This document shows, piece after piece, positions 1 through 8,909 of a stretch of DNA of 64,000 nucleotides (position 1 is its first letter; each line of letters starts with the position of its first letter). Both the position numbers and the translations under genes were made by a program. This DNA is from Salinimonas lutimaris. Lineage in GTDB: Bacteria > Pseudomonadota > Gammaproteobacteria > Enterobacterales > Alteromonadaceae. A model generated the notes under the pieces. It made no database searches, was not told the DNA's origin, and saw only the letters and a program-made list of their open reading frames with translations. The stretch covers positions 458,001-522,000 of the forward strand of contig NZ_CP036536.1 of assembly GCF_005222225.1 (NCBI RefSeq). Direction: 5' to 3'.

Positions 1-1078
1 CCAGTGCATTTTCAATCCGGGCCTTAAGTACAATGGCTTCGATGTCATAATGGATACCTTGCTCTATTGAACCCCGTCCGGTTTCCATTGACTGAAGATA
101 TTGCTTAGCAGTCTGAGGGTTGCCCAGATCCAGTTGAGACAGAGCCATTAATTTATTTGCTGTATATATGGTATTTGGCAGCCTGATCCCCAACTGACGC
201 TGTATATCAATGACATCCTTTGCATAGGAAAATGCGAGAGCGTACTTTTCCTGAGCCCGGAAAAAAATAGCAAACTGGATTAAAGCAGTGATTTTAACTT
301 CTGTTAATTTTGTGCTTAATGCCAGCGCATTCAATTTTTTTAACGTATCCTCTGCTTCGCTGATATTTGACATTCTGAGCTGCGCACCAATCTGACAAGC
401 CAGCGCCCGGGCTGTAGACTCTGTATCTGATGTAGCTTCAGAGGACAAAAAGTTAACGGTTTTCTGACAATACTTCAGCTCGCCTTCTGTGTTTCCCAGC
501 CCGTACATTGAACGCGTCATGTCTGAATAAATATCAATGAGAGAATAGTCATACCAGTCATAAGCGGCTGTTGCCGGTGGGGCGATTTTCATAACGTTAT
601 AAAGCTCAATGATGGCATTGAAATAGCTGCCTTCGCCCTGATACGTCATCACCAGATAGTAACTGGCCAGCCGGCGTAGCCGGACCCAGTTATGGTTCGC
701 TGCAATCTGCTTGAGCTGATACAAGTCCTGTAATTTGGTTTGCGCGGACTCGCCGGAAAACCAGGTCCTGAGAATACGGCTTTCATGAAACAGGGCAGGG
801 AAGCGAGTCTGAAGGGCCTGCCAGTCAGCAGGCGTGGGTGTTATAGCGGGCTCACCCTGTCCGGCATTCAGCCAGACTGAATAGTAAACATAGCGCCCCA
901 GTGGGGTGGAGGTATCAAATTCTGCCTGTTTCAGGGCGGGAATAATTTCAGCATAAGGCAGGAGCATCACTTGCTGGCGCTTCTGCAGGTAGTCATCCAG
1001 AGTGGACGCCTGAGCCACTGAACACCACAAGGTACTTATTAAAAGTAACCACCGGCGAACAACCCTTAATCCCTTCAC
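1..1078 (-). CDS. Exported TPR-type protein, paralogue of the GGDEF protein upstream (partial, 3' end outside window)
   Basis: An open reading frame runs from a GTG at 1078 to the window edge with no stop, so the C-terminal part is missing. The start gives a basic n-region followed by a hydrophobic stretch (LLLISTLWCSVAQA) that looks like a cleavable signal peptide. The rest is helical, TPR-like sequence. It aligns by eye along its whole visible length with the complete neighbour at 1083-2903 (shared landmarks: LGRYVYYS/QGRYFYHS, LYQL..IA, AIIELYNV, IAPP, YDYSL). The two genes are 4 nt apart and probably cotranscribed. By analogy the missing end may carry a transmembrane helix and GGDEF domain, but this is not seen. 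Ribosome binding sequence is weak, so the exact start is uncertain. Confidence 0.75.
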   Translation of the reverse strand, partial: MKGLRVVRRWLLLISTLWCSVAQASTLDDYLQKRQQVMLLPYAEIIPALKQAEFDTSTPLGRYVYYSVWLNAGQGEPAITPTPADWQALQTRFPALFHESRILRTWFSGESAQTKLQDLYQLKQIAANHNWVRLRRLASYYLVMTYQGEGSYFNAIIELYNVMKIAPPATAAYDWYDYSLIDIYSDMTRSMYGLGNTEGELKYCQKTVNFLSSEATSDTESTARALACQIGAQLRMSNISEAEDTLKKLNALALSTKLTEVKITALIQFAIFFRAQEKYALAFSYAKDVIDIQRQLGIRLPNTIYTANKLMALSQLDLGNPQTAKQYLQSMETGRGSIEQGIHYDIEAIVLKARIENAL

Positions 1079-1082
1079 TCAC

Positions 1083-2903
1083 CTACTCAGCAGTAAATAC
1101 GCGGCTGTATGTACGGCTTTTCCCCTCTTTTTTAGCCCGATACAATAAAGAGTCACATAACGATAATACCGGCGTCATGTCTGTTTTATGTAAAACCTGT
1201 ACCAGCCCGCAGCTGAATTCAATGGCAAGCCCGGCACTGGATAAGCGATTATTGTCCTGCAGCAGTGTTTGTCGTGCCTGCTCGATTTTCTGAGTCGCAT
1301 CCTGTAAATTCGTATTGTTCATCATAATGATAAATTCTTCGCCACCGTAACGACCAACCACATCGTCTTTGCCAAAACGGTATTTGAACTGGCGGGCAAA
1401 ATCCATCAGCACTTTATCGCCTTTACTGTGGCCATAGTCGTCATTGATACTCTTAAAATTATCAATATCCACCATGGCAACACAGATGGAGCGGGACTTT
1501 TTGAGCGCACCAAGCTGACGACTGATTTTTTGCAGGGCATACCAGCGATTACTCACGCCGGTCAGTGTATCGATCTGCGCAAAGCTTTCCAGCTGGCGTT
1601 TATGCCGGAACAGACGCCAGACTAACAGGCCAGATGCAATGGCCAGTACTGATGTAAAAACAGCCAGTAACGTCATATTGTCAGACTTGGTTTTGTGTAA
1701 CTGACTTTGTAGTTTCAGGTAGGACAGGTGCTTTTCATCCAGTTCTCTGGTCAGGGCGTTAAGATGAATATCGTTAACAGTCTTGCCCCCTTTTCCCGCC
1801 AGGGCGCTGATCGTTTTTTCATAATATTCGGCCGCTTTATCATATTGCCTGAGTGACTCGGCAACTCTGGCTTTGATGATCAGTGCCTCATTTTCAAACA
1901 CACTTTTTGATCTGACACCTTGCCGGCTGTCATCCATTATCGTGAGATATCTGGCAGCGCTCTCAATATTACCCATTTCTAGCTGAGCTGCGCTCATCAG
2001 CATATAAATGATAAAGGCGTACCTTTTATTTTCTGCCTGTAACTGCTCGATGAGCTCAGCTGCTTTTTTAGCGTGGGTAAAGGTATCGGCATAATTTTTT
2101 CGAGCGTATTCTAAACCGGCCTGGCGCATGGATGAATACAGTTTTATGGTGGCTGAGTCAGTACTTGCAGCAAGCTGCTTCAGGCTATCGAGAGCCCGAC
2201 TAGCCTGCTGGGTATCCTGCATACCAATGTAAGCATCGACTCGACAGGTATAGGCGCTTGCATACAGCTGTGCATCGGAAGCAGCACTGGCTCTTAATTG
2301 TAAGTCGAGTTTGTCGCAGTAGGTAAGCTGCTCCTGATAATTTCGTAGTGCATACATGGAAAAAGCCATATCTGTATGCATCGAAAACAGAGAATAGTCA
2401 TAAGTCACGGGAAACGGTGGTGCGACCTGCGACAGCTGATGTATTTCAATAATGGCGCTCATCCAGTTTCCGTTGTCTGACAGGATACTGACAATATGCT
2501 TGCTGGCGAGCCGGGCAACTCTGACAAATTGCTGCTGTTCTGCTGCCTGTCTGATCTGATAAAGCTGTCTGAGTGTTTCTTTAACCGGTTTTTGGGCCCG
2601 GCTTATCGTAATGATTTGCTGTTCGTAATATAACTCCGGGAGCTCGTTTTTAAGCGCCCTCAGATCATCGGTGGATAGTTCAGATTGTTCAGCCGGCTGG
2701 CTATCAATGACGAGTACGGAATGATAAAAATAGCGGCCCTGCACCGTGTCGGTGTCAAAAACGGAAGTTTGTAAGGCATCTGCGCGCTCAGGCCCGGGCA
2801 GCGATAATATTTTACTGCGGGCGCTTAAATACTCCTCGCTCACCGAGGCCTGCACCACAATACAATAAAATAAGCTTGCAAACAGGCATACAAGTCTGGT
2901 CAT
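1083..2903 (-). CDS. TPR-sensor diguanylate cyclase (GGDEF domain)
   Basis: 606 residues. A signal peptide at 1-19 (MTRLVCLFASLFYCIVVQA) is followed by about 380 residues of helical TPR-like repeats predicted outside the cytoplasm, a transmembrane helix at about 410-430 and a C-terminal GGDEF domain. The domain has the usual DTLTGVSNR entry, the active-site GGEEF at 520-524 and the LYRAKKEGKS end, so it should make cyclic di-GMP from two GTP. The RxxD product-inhibition site expected just before the active loop reads GKDD here, so feedback inhibition through a canonical I-site is not expected. The TPR part presumably senses a periplasmic ligand or partner. It is first of two tandem paralogues. 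Function is well supported for the enzyme domain; the signal sensed is unknown. Confidence 0.88.
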   Translation of the reverse strand: MTRLVCLFASLFYCIVVQASVSEEYLSARSKILSLPGPERADALQTSVFDTDTVQGRYFYHSVLVIDSQPAEQSELSTDDLRALKNELPELYYEQQIITISRAQKPVKETLRQLYQIRQAAEQQQFVRVARLASKHIVSILSDNGNWMSAIIEIHQLSQVAPPFPVTYDYSLFSMHTDMAFSMYALRNYQEQLTYCDKLDLQLRASAASDAQLYASAYTCRVDAYIGMQDTQQASRALDSLKQLAASTDSATIKLYSSMRQAGLEYARKNYADTFTHAKKAAELIEQLQAENKRYAFIIYMLMSAAQLEMGNIESAARYLTIMDDSRQGVRSKSVFENEALIIKARVAESLRQYDKAAEYYEKTISALAGKGGKTVNDIHLNALTRELDEKHLSYLKLQSQLHKTKSDNMTLLAVFTSVLAIASGLLVWRLFRHKRQLESFAQIDTLTGVSNRWYALQKISRQLGALKKSRSICVAMVDIDNFKSINDDYGHSKGDKVLMDFARQFKYRFGKDDVVGRYGGEEFIIMMNNTNLQDATQKIEQARQTLLQDNNRLSSAGLAIEFSCGLVQVLHKTDMTPVLSLCDSLLYRAKKEGKSRTYSRVFTAE

Positions 2904-3217
2904 AGATTGATAAGAGTAAATGATGAACAGAGAAACAGTTAAAAGAGTCTTTGACTATATCGACAGTCATTTGCCAGTGAAAGGACTAATTTGTAAGTAT
3001 TTGGGATAATTCTTTTACCACGACAAACTGATTTGCATTTTATTAACTTATTGTTTAACAGGGTATTAGAAATATCTAATGCAAATAGTATCATGTCTTC
3101 CTCTTATTCTGACCATACAGTTTGTGGCAGTCATAAATAAGTCAGCAGGATGATTTTAACTTAGCGTCAATTTAACGCATAATATTCGCCTGAATGATTG
3201 AGTAATGGTTGTAGTTT
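2904..3217. other. Divergent intergenic region, GGDEF gene / dnaB
   Basis: This 314-bp AT-rich gap separates two divergent genes and must hold both promoters. A sigma-70-like candidate for dnaB is TTTAAC (3155-3160), 17 bp, CATAAT (3178-3183). A small palindrome, ATTAGA-AATA-TCTAAT, lies at 3065-3080. No reading frame, tRNA or terminator was seen. Confidence 0.5.
3155..3183 (+). promoter_or_regulatory. Candidate sigma-70 promoter of dnaB
   Basis: TTTAAC and CATAAT are spaced by 17 bp. The -10 matches 5 of 6 consensus bases and the -35 matches 3 of 6. It lies 34 bp before the dnaB start. Pattern-based only. Confidence 0.35.
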
Positions 3218-4606
3218 GTGAAAACCACGTCCCCTGATAAAGACCCTAGTATCGAAAAGCTGAAAGTGCCTCCTCACAGCGTAGAAGCAGAGCAGTCTGT
3301 ACTAGGCAGTATGCTGATTGATCCTGATACCTGGGATAAAGTGGCAGAAATTGTTTCAGAGCACGACTTTTACACTCGCACACATCAAATCATATTTCGG
3401 GCTATTGTTCGCCTGCTGGGGCGAAACGAGCCTATCGATCTTATCACGGTGTCAGAAGAGCTTGAACAACGTGATGAGCTTGAAGATGCCGGCGGCTTTG
3501 CGTATTTGGGGGAACTGGCAAAAAATACGCCGAGCTCAGCCAATGTGGTGTCTTATGCCAAAATTATCAGCGAGCGTGCGATCACCCGTGAGCTTATTGG
3601 GGTGGCGCACGAAATTGCCGAGATTGGCTATAATCCTGAAGGGCGCGAGAGTGCCGACATTCTGGATTTTGCAGAAAGCAAAGTATTTGAAATTGCCGAA
3701 AAACGCACCAGCGAAAATGATGGCCCGATGGGTATTAATCCGGTGCTGGCAAAAACCGTGGATCGGCTCGAAGCGCTGATCAAGACCGGTAAGGATGTGA
3801 CGGGGGTTACCACAGGATTTAGCGACCTGGATAAAAAAACCAGCGGACTGCAACCGTCTGATCTGGTTATTGTGGCGGCACGTCCCTCAATGGGTAAAAC
3901 CACATTTGCTATGAATCTGGTAGAAAATGCCATGCTGGCAGAAAATAAACCGGTATTAGTGTTCAGTCTTGAGATGCCGTCTGAGCAGCTGATGATGCGT
4001 ATGCTGGCCTCTCTTAGCCGGGTCGATCAGACCAAAATCCGTACCGCTCAGCTTGAAGATGAGGATTGGGCGCGTATCTCCAACACCATGGCGATGCTAA
4101 AAGACAAAGATTGTTTGTATATCGATGATTCATCAGGGCTTACGCCCATGGATGTACGCAGTCGCGCCCGCAAAATTGCCCGGGATAGGGGGGGGATCTC
4201 CATGATCATGGTCGATTACCTTCAGCTAATGCGGGTACCGTCTCTGGCTGATAACCGGACGCTGGAGATTGCCGAGATTTCCCGGTCATTAAAAGCATTG
4301 GCAAAAGAGCTGGAAGTGCCGGTAGTAGCGCTGTCTCAGCTAAACCGAAGCCTGGAGCAGCGAGCGGACAAACGGCCGGTAAACTCCGATCTCAGGGAGT
4401 CAGGCTCTATCGAGCAGGATGCTGACCTCATTATGTTTATTTATCGTGATGAGGTATATCACGAAAACAGTGAAGAGAAGGGTATTGCAGAAATAATTAT
4501 CGGTAAGCAGCGGAACGGACCCATTGGAACCTGTCGGTTGACTTTCCAGGGGCAGTTTTCCCGGTTTGATAATTATGCCGGTCCGGCTATCGCGGATGAA
4601 TATTAG
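3218..4606 (+). CDS. dnaB: Replicative DNA helicase DnaB
   Basis: 462 residues, the usual length for the family. The protein is the hexameric 5'-3' helicase that unwinds DNA at the replication fork and recruits DnaG primase. The N-terminal domain (about 15-120) begins with the typical VPPHSVEAEQSVLGSML. The RecA-like domain carries Walker A ARPSMGKTT at about 222-230, Walker B MVDYLQL near 330 and the conserved RESGSIEQDAD segment that supplies the arginine finger. No intein or truncation is present. The start is a GTG; family N-termini fit this position. It stands alone between a divergent promoter region and a bidirectional terminator shared with the convergent ompA-like gene. Confidence 0.97.
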   Translation: MKTTSPDKDPSIEKLKVPPHSVEAEQSVLGSMLIDPDTWDKVAEIVSEHDFYTRTHQIIFRAIVRLLGRNEPIDLITVSEELEQRDELEDAGGFAYLGELAKNTPSSANVVSYAKIISERAITRELIGVAHEIAEIGYNPEGRESADILDFAESKVFEIAEKRTSENDGPMGINPVLAKTVDRLEALIKTGKDVTGVTTGFSDLDKKTSGLQPSDLVIVAARPSMGKTTFAMNLVENAMLAENKPVLVFSLEMPSEQLMMRMLASLSRVDQTKIRTAQLEDEDWARISNTMAMLKDKDCLYIDDSSGLTPMDVRSRARKIARDRGGISMIMVDYLQLMRVPSLADNRTLEIAEISRSLKALAKELEVPVVALSQLNRSLEQRADKRPVNSDLRESGSIEQDADLIMFIYRDEVYHENSEEKGIAEIIIGKQRNGPIGTCRLTFQGQFSRFDNYAGPAIADEY

Positions 4607-4630
4607 AGGCAATCACTTGTAATAAATACA

Positions 4631-4657
4631 AAAAAGGCGCTTAACAAGCGCCTTTTT
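4631..4657. terminator. Bidirectional rho-independent terminator, dnaB / ompA-like gene
   Basis: A 12-bp perfect stem (AAAAAGGCGCTT / AAGCGCCTTTTT) with a 3-nt loop lies between convergent genes, with A-run and T-run flanks so it can work on both strands. Confidence 0.9.
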
Positions 4658-4679
4658 CTATACTGCAGGAAAAACGTAA

Positions 4680-5825
4680 TTAGTTACGTTCTTCTGGTAC
4701 TTCTACCATGGCAGTCACTCGAATGTGAATGCGACGGTTAATGCGGTTCGCTTCAGCTGTGTTTGAATCATCAATCAGCTGAGATTCACCAAAGCCTTCA
4801 GTCGTCAGACGAGATTCATCGATGCCGTACTCTTCAACCAGCACATTTTTGAATGCTTCAGCACGACGCTTAGACAGGTCCATGTTGTATGACTCTGAAC
4901 CTGGTGCAGACGCGTGGCCTTCGATTACAGCTTCAGTTTTGCCATAACGTTTGAAGAAGTTTGCAAACTCTTCAATATTCTCTGCATTTACATCAGTAAC
5001 ATCTGCACTGTTATGAGGGAACAGAACGCGCAGGGTATGAGTCACTTCTTCTTCTTCAAATACAGTACAGCCATCAGCGTCAACTTTGTCATTCATTGGC
5101 GTATCAGGACACATATCTTTGTCGTCTTTTACGCCGTCGTTGTCGCTGTCACCCACAATTTCACAACCGCGTGCATCTACTTCTGCACCTGCTGGTGTGT
5201 TAGGGCACTCATCAACACTGTTCATTACACCGTCGTTGTCAGAATCCTGATCAACCGGAGTAGCTGGTGCTGGTTCAGGCTGTGAAGACGCAGAACCGCC
5301 TAATGGGAAAACCACACCCAGCTTAGCGCTGTAGTCCGTGTAATCCTGACCAAAATCATAATAAGCAGCGATTTCAGTTACCAGCTTCACTTTGTCAGAA
5401 ATATCCCAGTGCTTACCAATACCTACATCAGCAAGGTTCAGGTTCTCATCAAAGTCCTGACGCTTGTAACCTGCGAATACGTACCACAGATCGTCAGGCA
5501 TGAAATACATAGCATCAACACCGTAAGAAACGCCAGATACACTGTCGTCACGGCCCAGAACCTGCTGGTAATCGATATCAAGCGCAGTTAATTCACCACG
5601 AATCGCCCAGTTTTCGTCAAAGCGCCAGCCATATTCGCCACCAAAACCAAAGCCATCGTCCATCAGGTCGTCTGCAGGCTTAGTCTCTTCAGCGTTGTAA
5701 TACATGCCATATAGGCCGATCCAGCTGTCGTACGCTTTACCAGAAGTATCTTCCTGAGCAAAACTGTTAGCTGACATTACAGCCAGGGCTACAGCAGCAA
5801 TATTGAATGTTTTTTTCATAGTCAC
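4680..5825 (-). CDS. OmpA-family outer membrane protein with thrombospondin type-3 repeats
   Basis: 381 residues. A signal peptide ends at about residue 23 (SANSFA-QED). Residues 24-180 alternate like an eight-stranded outer-membrane beta barrel. Residues about 193-260 hold two calcium-binding type-3 repeats (DSDNDGV with DECPNTP and DMCPDTP), an acidic linker common in Alteromonas, Shewanella and Pseudomonas OprF-like porins. Residues 265-375 are the OmpA peptidoglycan-binding domain (IEGHASAPGS, LSKRRAEA, NRRIHIRV). It anchors the outer membrane to the wall and may form a small pore. The second Met (MKK) is an alternative start two codons in. It is transcribed alone and ends at the terminator shared with dnaB. 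Confidence 0.93.
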   Translation of the reverse strand: MTMKKTFNIAAVALAVMSANSFAQEDTSGKAYDSWIGLYGMYYNAEETKPADDLMDDGFGFGGEYGWRFDENWAIRGELTALDIDYQQVLGRDDSVSGVSYGVDAMYFMPDDLWYVFAGYKRQDFDENLNLADVGIGKHWDISDKVKLVTEIAAYYDFGQDYTDYSAKLGVVFPLGGSASSQPEPAPATPVDQDSDNDGVMNSVDECPNTPAGAEVDARGCEIVGDSDNDGVKDDKDMCPDTPMNDKVDADGCTVFEEEEVTHTLRVLFPHNSADVTDVNAENIEEFANFFKRYGKTEAVIEGHASAPGSESYNMDLSKRRAEAFKNVLVEEYGIDESRLTTEGFGESQLIDDSNTAEANRINRRIHIRVTAMVEVPEERN

Positions 5826-5918
5826 ATCCTGTATAAAGTTGAGTGATAAACAGATTTTTTAGCTATGCACAGCGCATACCAGAAATTAAATCTTGCCCAT
5901 CGGGACACGATGAGAATG

Positions 5919-6359
5919 TTATCCGATCTTCCCTTGAAGTGTCGCAATGATACGCCGACTTCCCCCGTTATTGCGATGCTCGGCAAGGGTTATACCCTGC
6001 CACGTACCCAATTGCAATTTTCCATTTGCAACCGGCACCGTCAGTTCGCACCCCAACAGGCTTGATTTAATATGGGCAGGCATGTCGTCGCTGCCCTCAT
6101 AGGTATGCGTAAAGTAAGGTGTATTTTCTTTAACTGTATGATTGAACCAGCTTTCCAGATCACTTCTGACCGAAGGATCTGCATTTTCATTAATGGTGAG
6201 ACTGGCACTGGTATGCTGTAAAAACAAGTGGAGCAGGCCCACATCCAGCCTTTTGATATCAGGTAATGCCTGATTAACCTCATCGGTGATCAAATGAAAA
6301 CCGCGCTGAAAGCGCGGTAATACAATGGTTTCGCTGTGCCAGAATACGTTATTTGTCAA
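5919..6359 (-). CDS. yjbQ: YjbQ family protein (UPF0047)
   Basis: 146 residues, the standard size of this single-domain family. Signature segments are present: [19 protein letters not shown], the [16 protein letters not shown] loop and the [13 protein letters not shown] end, which contribute the conserved His and acidic residues of the putative active site. Family members have weak thiamine-phosphate synthase activity in some hosts, but the physiological role is not established. The start overlaps the 3' end of the cheX-type gene by 11 nt, so it is probably translationally coupled as the last gene of the rsd-zur-cheX-yjbQ operon. Confidence 0.93.
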   Translation of the reverse strand: MTNNVFWHSETIVLPRFQRGFHLITDEVNQALPDIKRLDVGLLHLFLQHTSASLTINENADPSVRSDLESWFNHTVKENTPYFTHTYEGSDDMPAHIKSSLLGCELTVPVANGKLQLGTWQGITLAEHRNNGGSRRIIATLQGKIG

Positions 6360-6813
6360 AACAGATTTCCAGATAGGCCATGCCTACGTCACTTTGAAAT
6401 GGCATGATAAGCTTGGGACCATCAACCTGATGGCTGATGGTATGTTGCTTGCCTGACACTACCACCGGCGTGGCCATACCAAACTCATATCCTTTCTCTG
6501 ACAGGTCGCGCTTGGCATTCCCGCAAATCATATTGGTGACTTCACCTACCATGTCGCCAACTTCGGCATCAACAGTTTCCGGTCTCTCTCCAACCATGCG
6601 TTCCATAATAGTTAATGCCAGATTTTCATCGAAGGTGATCGACAATGAGCCTTTGACCTGAGGGCCAACCATCCCAATCAAGCCTGACACATCGCCTTTA
6701 GCAATATCTGACTGCTTTTTTTTCGGCTTACCCGGCGTCAGTGTGGTCTGCGCCATGGTTTCCATTACATTCAGGAGTCCGGCGATAAACGGGTTAACAA
6801 ATTCAGCATTCAT
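6349..6813 (-). CDS. CheX-like chemotaxis phosphatase-family protein
   Basis: 154 residues. The fold is that of CheX/CheC-type CheY-phosphate phosphatases: FVNPFI near the N-terminus, [13 protein letters not shown], and the helix [20 protein letters not shown], which has the E..N pattern of the catalytic helix. I chose the ATG at 6813, which lies inside the last codons of zur (11-nt overlap), because homologues begin MNAEF/MNVEF-like. An upstream in-frame Met exists at 6834 (MERTIT). Its presence in an operon with a sigma-factor regulator and a zinc regulator, away from che genes, means the target response regulator cannot be inferred. Confidence 0.85.
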   Translation of the reverse strand: MNAEFVNPFIAGLLNVMETMAQTTLTPGKPKKKQSDIAKGDVSGLIGMVGPQVKGSLSITFDENLALTIMERMVGERPETVDAEVGDMVGEVTNMICGNAKRDLSEKGYEFGMATPVVVSGKQHTISHQVDGPKLIMPFQSDVGMAYLEICFDK

Positions 6814-7279
6814 GGTGATGGTGCGCTCCATTTTCTGTATTTTCTGCCTGCTGGCAGTCAGCGCACAATCCGTGCGCCTCAATCGTTTGTGTTGATACGG
6901 AAAAACCGTGGGCCTTAGCCTGATTATCAAGGGTTTCTTTCAGCCCTTCTGACTGAATTTCCGCCACATCACCACAACTGTCGCAAATAAGGAACTGTAC
7001 CGGATGATGACAACCAAAATGGTGACATGCTACAAAAGCATTGGTTGATTCAAGGCGATGAATAAAACCAAATTCCAGTAAAAAATCCAGGGCACGATAC
7101 ACCGTTGCCGGCTTGGCGCCAGACTCTGTTTCTTTTAATGCATCCAGCAATTCATAAGCGCCCATAGGACCATGTTTACTTAATAATATTTCGTAGACTT
7201 TTTCACGCAGCGGGGTAAACCGCGCTCCGCGCTGGTCACAATAAGCCCGCGCTTTATTGATTAACGTCGATTTATTCAT
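6803..7279 (-). CDS. zur: Zinc uptake regulator Zur (Fur family)
   Basis: 158 residues. Fur-family winged helix N-terminus (FTPLREKVYEILL; KPATVYRALDFLLEFGFIHRLES) and dimerisation domain with the two CxxC pairs of the structural zinc site (CDSCGD and CADC). CHHFGCHHPVQF matches Zur rather than Fur. It represses zinc-uptake genes when zinc is replete. The C-terminus ends with NGAHHHHEC, a histidine-rich tail that could bind metal. It lies 36 nt after rsd, and its stop overlaps the start of the CheX-like gene. Confidence 0.92.
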   Translation of the reverse strand: MNKSTLINKARAYCDQRGARFTPLREKVYEILLSKHGPMGAYELLDALKETESGAKPATVYRALDFLLEFGFIHRLESTNAFVACHHFGCHHPVQFLICDSCGDVAEIQSEGLKETLDNQAKAHGFSVSTQTIEAHGLCADCQQAENTENGAHHHHEC

Positions 7280-7315
7280 AATTTCGCGTATTCTTTGCTC
7301 GTGCCTATGATCAGT

Positions 7316-7795
7316 TTATTGATTCTGTTCTGTCTCAGCGATAGTTTTTTCGCCATGAGCCTCAAACATATGGCTGATTAACTGATCTTCAAGTTCGAAT
7401 CGCTGGGTCAGCACCTCACCTAACCGGGCAATCGCCTGTTCAAAGGCAGCCGCTTTTTCCAGCTGTATCTCGGCACTGAAATCGTCGTTAAACTGTAAGG
7501 CGGTATCGGTTGTATCTGCCAGCTGAGGATAGATCGTTTGTTTCAGTGTTTGTCCGGCTTTATCATCACTAACCAGTAAATCGTAGATTTTAAAGTGTCC
7601 GGCAGAGGTATAGTCAATCAGGTTGTCACAAAACACCGAAAGCTCTGCCTCTGCCGGGAGTGTACCCTGACGGGTGTTAATACCGGCCAGCCGGCAATAC
7701 TCTATCAGCAGAGCCTGTCTGGCGTGTAACCAATTATCGACAGTGGCCGACCGGCCGCCCCATTTTTCCCGGGTTTTTTCTAATTGATTTAACAC
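7316..7795 (-). CDS. rsd: Regulator of sigma D (Rsd/AlgQ family)
   Basis: 159 residues, typical of Rsd/AlgQ, the helical protein that binds sigma-70 region 4 and shifts RNA polymerase to alternative sigma factors. It begins MLNQLEKTREKWGG and shows VDNWLHARQALLIEYCRLAG, the family core. The start is a GTG with an AGGAG ribosome binding site 7 nt upstream. It is the first gene of the rsd-zur-cheX-yjbQ operon and divergent from nudC, so a stationary-phase promoter in the 7796-7968 gap would drive it. Confidence 0.92.
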   Translation of the reverse strand: MLNQLEKTREKWGGRSATVDNWLHARQALLIEYCRLAGINTRQGTLPAEAELSVFCDNLIDYTSAGHFKIYDLLVSDDKAGQTLKQTIYPQLADTTDTALQFNDDFSAEIQLEKAAAFEQAIARLGEVLTQRFELEDQLISHMFEAHGEKTIAETEQNQ

Positions 7796-7968
7796 CTTGC
7801 CTCTCCTGATTGCGATTTTTCAGCAGCTTGCGATAGCTAAAAAACAGTATAACACCGACGCGTCACAGCACAACTTCCACACGGGTAAACTGCCTGATCC
7901 CCCTTGTTTTATCATCGTTTGTGCTTTTATTATCAGGCTCAGTCGTAGCGCCAGTGGGTCAAAACATT

Positions 7969-8820
7969 ATGATGAATCCAACGCAGACAGAGGTTTTGAA
8001 TCAGTATTCAGGCCCCTGGCTGGTTTTTTCTAAAGACAAAATCCTGATTAATACCCAAACCGGAGAATTACCCCGTGAGAACTGGCAGACAATGCCTTTT
8101 CTGCACCATTATGCCAGCGAGGCTCGTCAGCTACCGCCTCTGGTATATCCGCCAGAAGTCGGACCGCAGGAGACCTTTGATGAGCCGTTGATGGTGGTGG
8201 ATGTCGGCAGTGAGCAGCTAGACTGTGAAGGGTGGCAGTGGACCTCTTTACGGCACCTGCTGACCACCGCATCGAAAGATGCATTCCGGGAGTATGCCCG
8301 TGCCTGGCAATATGTGCATTTTTTGCGAACGCATCGATATTGTGGACAGTGCGGAGCGACCACTAACCAGATTGACTGGGAAATGGCGCTGCAGTGTAAC
8401 CGTTGTGGTCATCGTACTTACCCACGGGTATCGCCCTGTATCATTGTAGCAATTTACAGCGGCTCAAAAATACTGCTGGCCAGGGGAGTACGACATAAAG
8501 AGCTTAATATGTACTCCACTTTGGCAGGCTTTGTCGAAAGCGGCGAAACGCTGGAGCAGGCTGTGCATCGTGAGGTCATGGAAGAAGTGGGCGTCAGGGT
8601 GAAAAATCTGAAGTATTTTGACAGTCAGCCCTGGCCGTTCCCCCATTCGCTGATGGTAGGGTTTATTGCAGAATATGCCGGTGGTGAGATTAACGTCGAT
8701 GATAACGAAATTGTTGATGCCTACTGGTTTGATACAGACGCATTGCCTAATACGCCACCGAAACTGTCTATTGCTGGCCGGCTGATTGAAGAGGTGGTGC
8801 GTACAAAGCGATCCAGCTGA
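7969..8820 (+). CDS. nudC: NAD(+)/NADH pyrophosphatase NudC
   Basis: 283 residues from the chosen ATG. A zinc ribbon (YCGQCG about 124-129 and CNRCG about 143-147) precedes the Nudix box GFVESGETLEQAVHREVMEE and the family-specific SQPWPFPHS motif, which together identify NudC. It cleaves NADH to NMNH and AMP and removes NAD caps from RNA. An in-frame GTG at 7921 would add 16 residues; I prefer the tandem ATGs at 7969/7972 because homologues start there, although the ribosome binding site is weak. It is divergent from rsd and followed by hemE with its own promoter. Confidence 0.93.
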   Translation: MMNPTQTEVLNQYSGPWLVFSKDKILINTQTGELPRENWQTMPFLHHYASEARQLPPLVYPPEVGPQETFDEPLMVVDVGSEQLDCEGWQWTSLRHLLTTASKDAFREYARAWQYVHFLRTHRYCGQCGATTNQIDWEMALQCNRCGHRTYPRVSPCIIVAIYSGSKILLARGVRHKELNMYSTLAGFVESGETLEQAVHREVMEEVGVRVKNLKYFDSQPWPFPHSLMVGFIAEYAGGEINVDDNEIVDAYWFDTDALPNTPPKLSIAGRLIEEVVRTKRSS

Positions 8821-8863
8821 TTAAAAAATTAATAAAATAAAAAAGTCTTAGTCGGGCGAATAT

Positions 8864-8872
8864 TGATATAAT
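8864..8872 (+). promoter_or_regulatory. Extended -10 promoter of hemE
   Basis: TGATATAAT has a perfect TATAAT (8867-8872) with the TGn extension, 37 bp before the hemE start. No good -35 is present, as is usual for extended -10 promoters. The region before it is AT-rich. Confidence 0.6.
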
Positions 8873-8909
8873 CCGCCCGCCCATTCACCCGTGCTAGTTT
8901 GAGGAATAT

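Noticed and set aside
4914-5285. 123-codon plus-strand frame inside the OmpA-like gene, and DNA-level repeats there
   Set aside because: Shadow of the acidic repeat region. The repeats are protein-level type-3 repeats, not a separate repeat element.
7921-7968. N-terminal extension of NudC from GTG at 7921
   Set aside because: The added residues are hydrophobic without a proper signal peptide, and NudC is cytoplasmic; homologues begin near the ATG at 7969.
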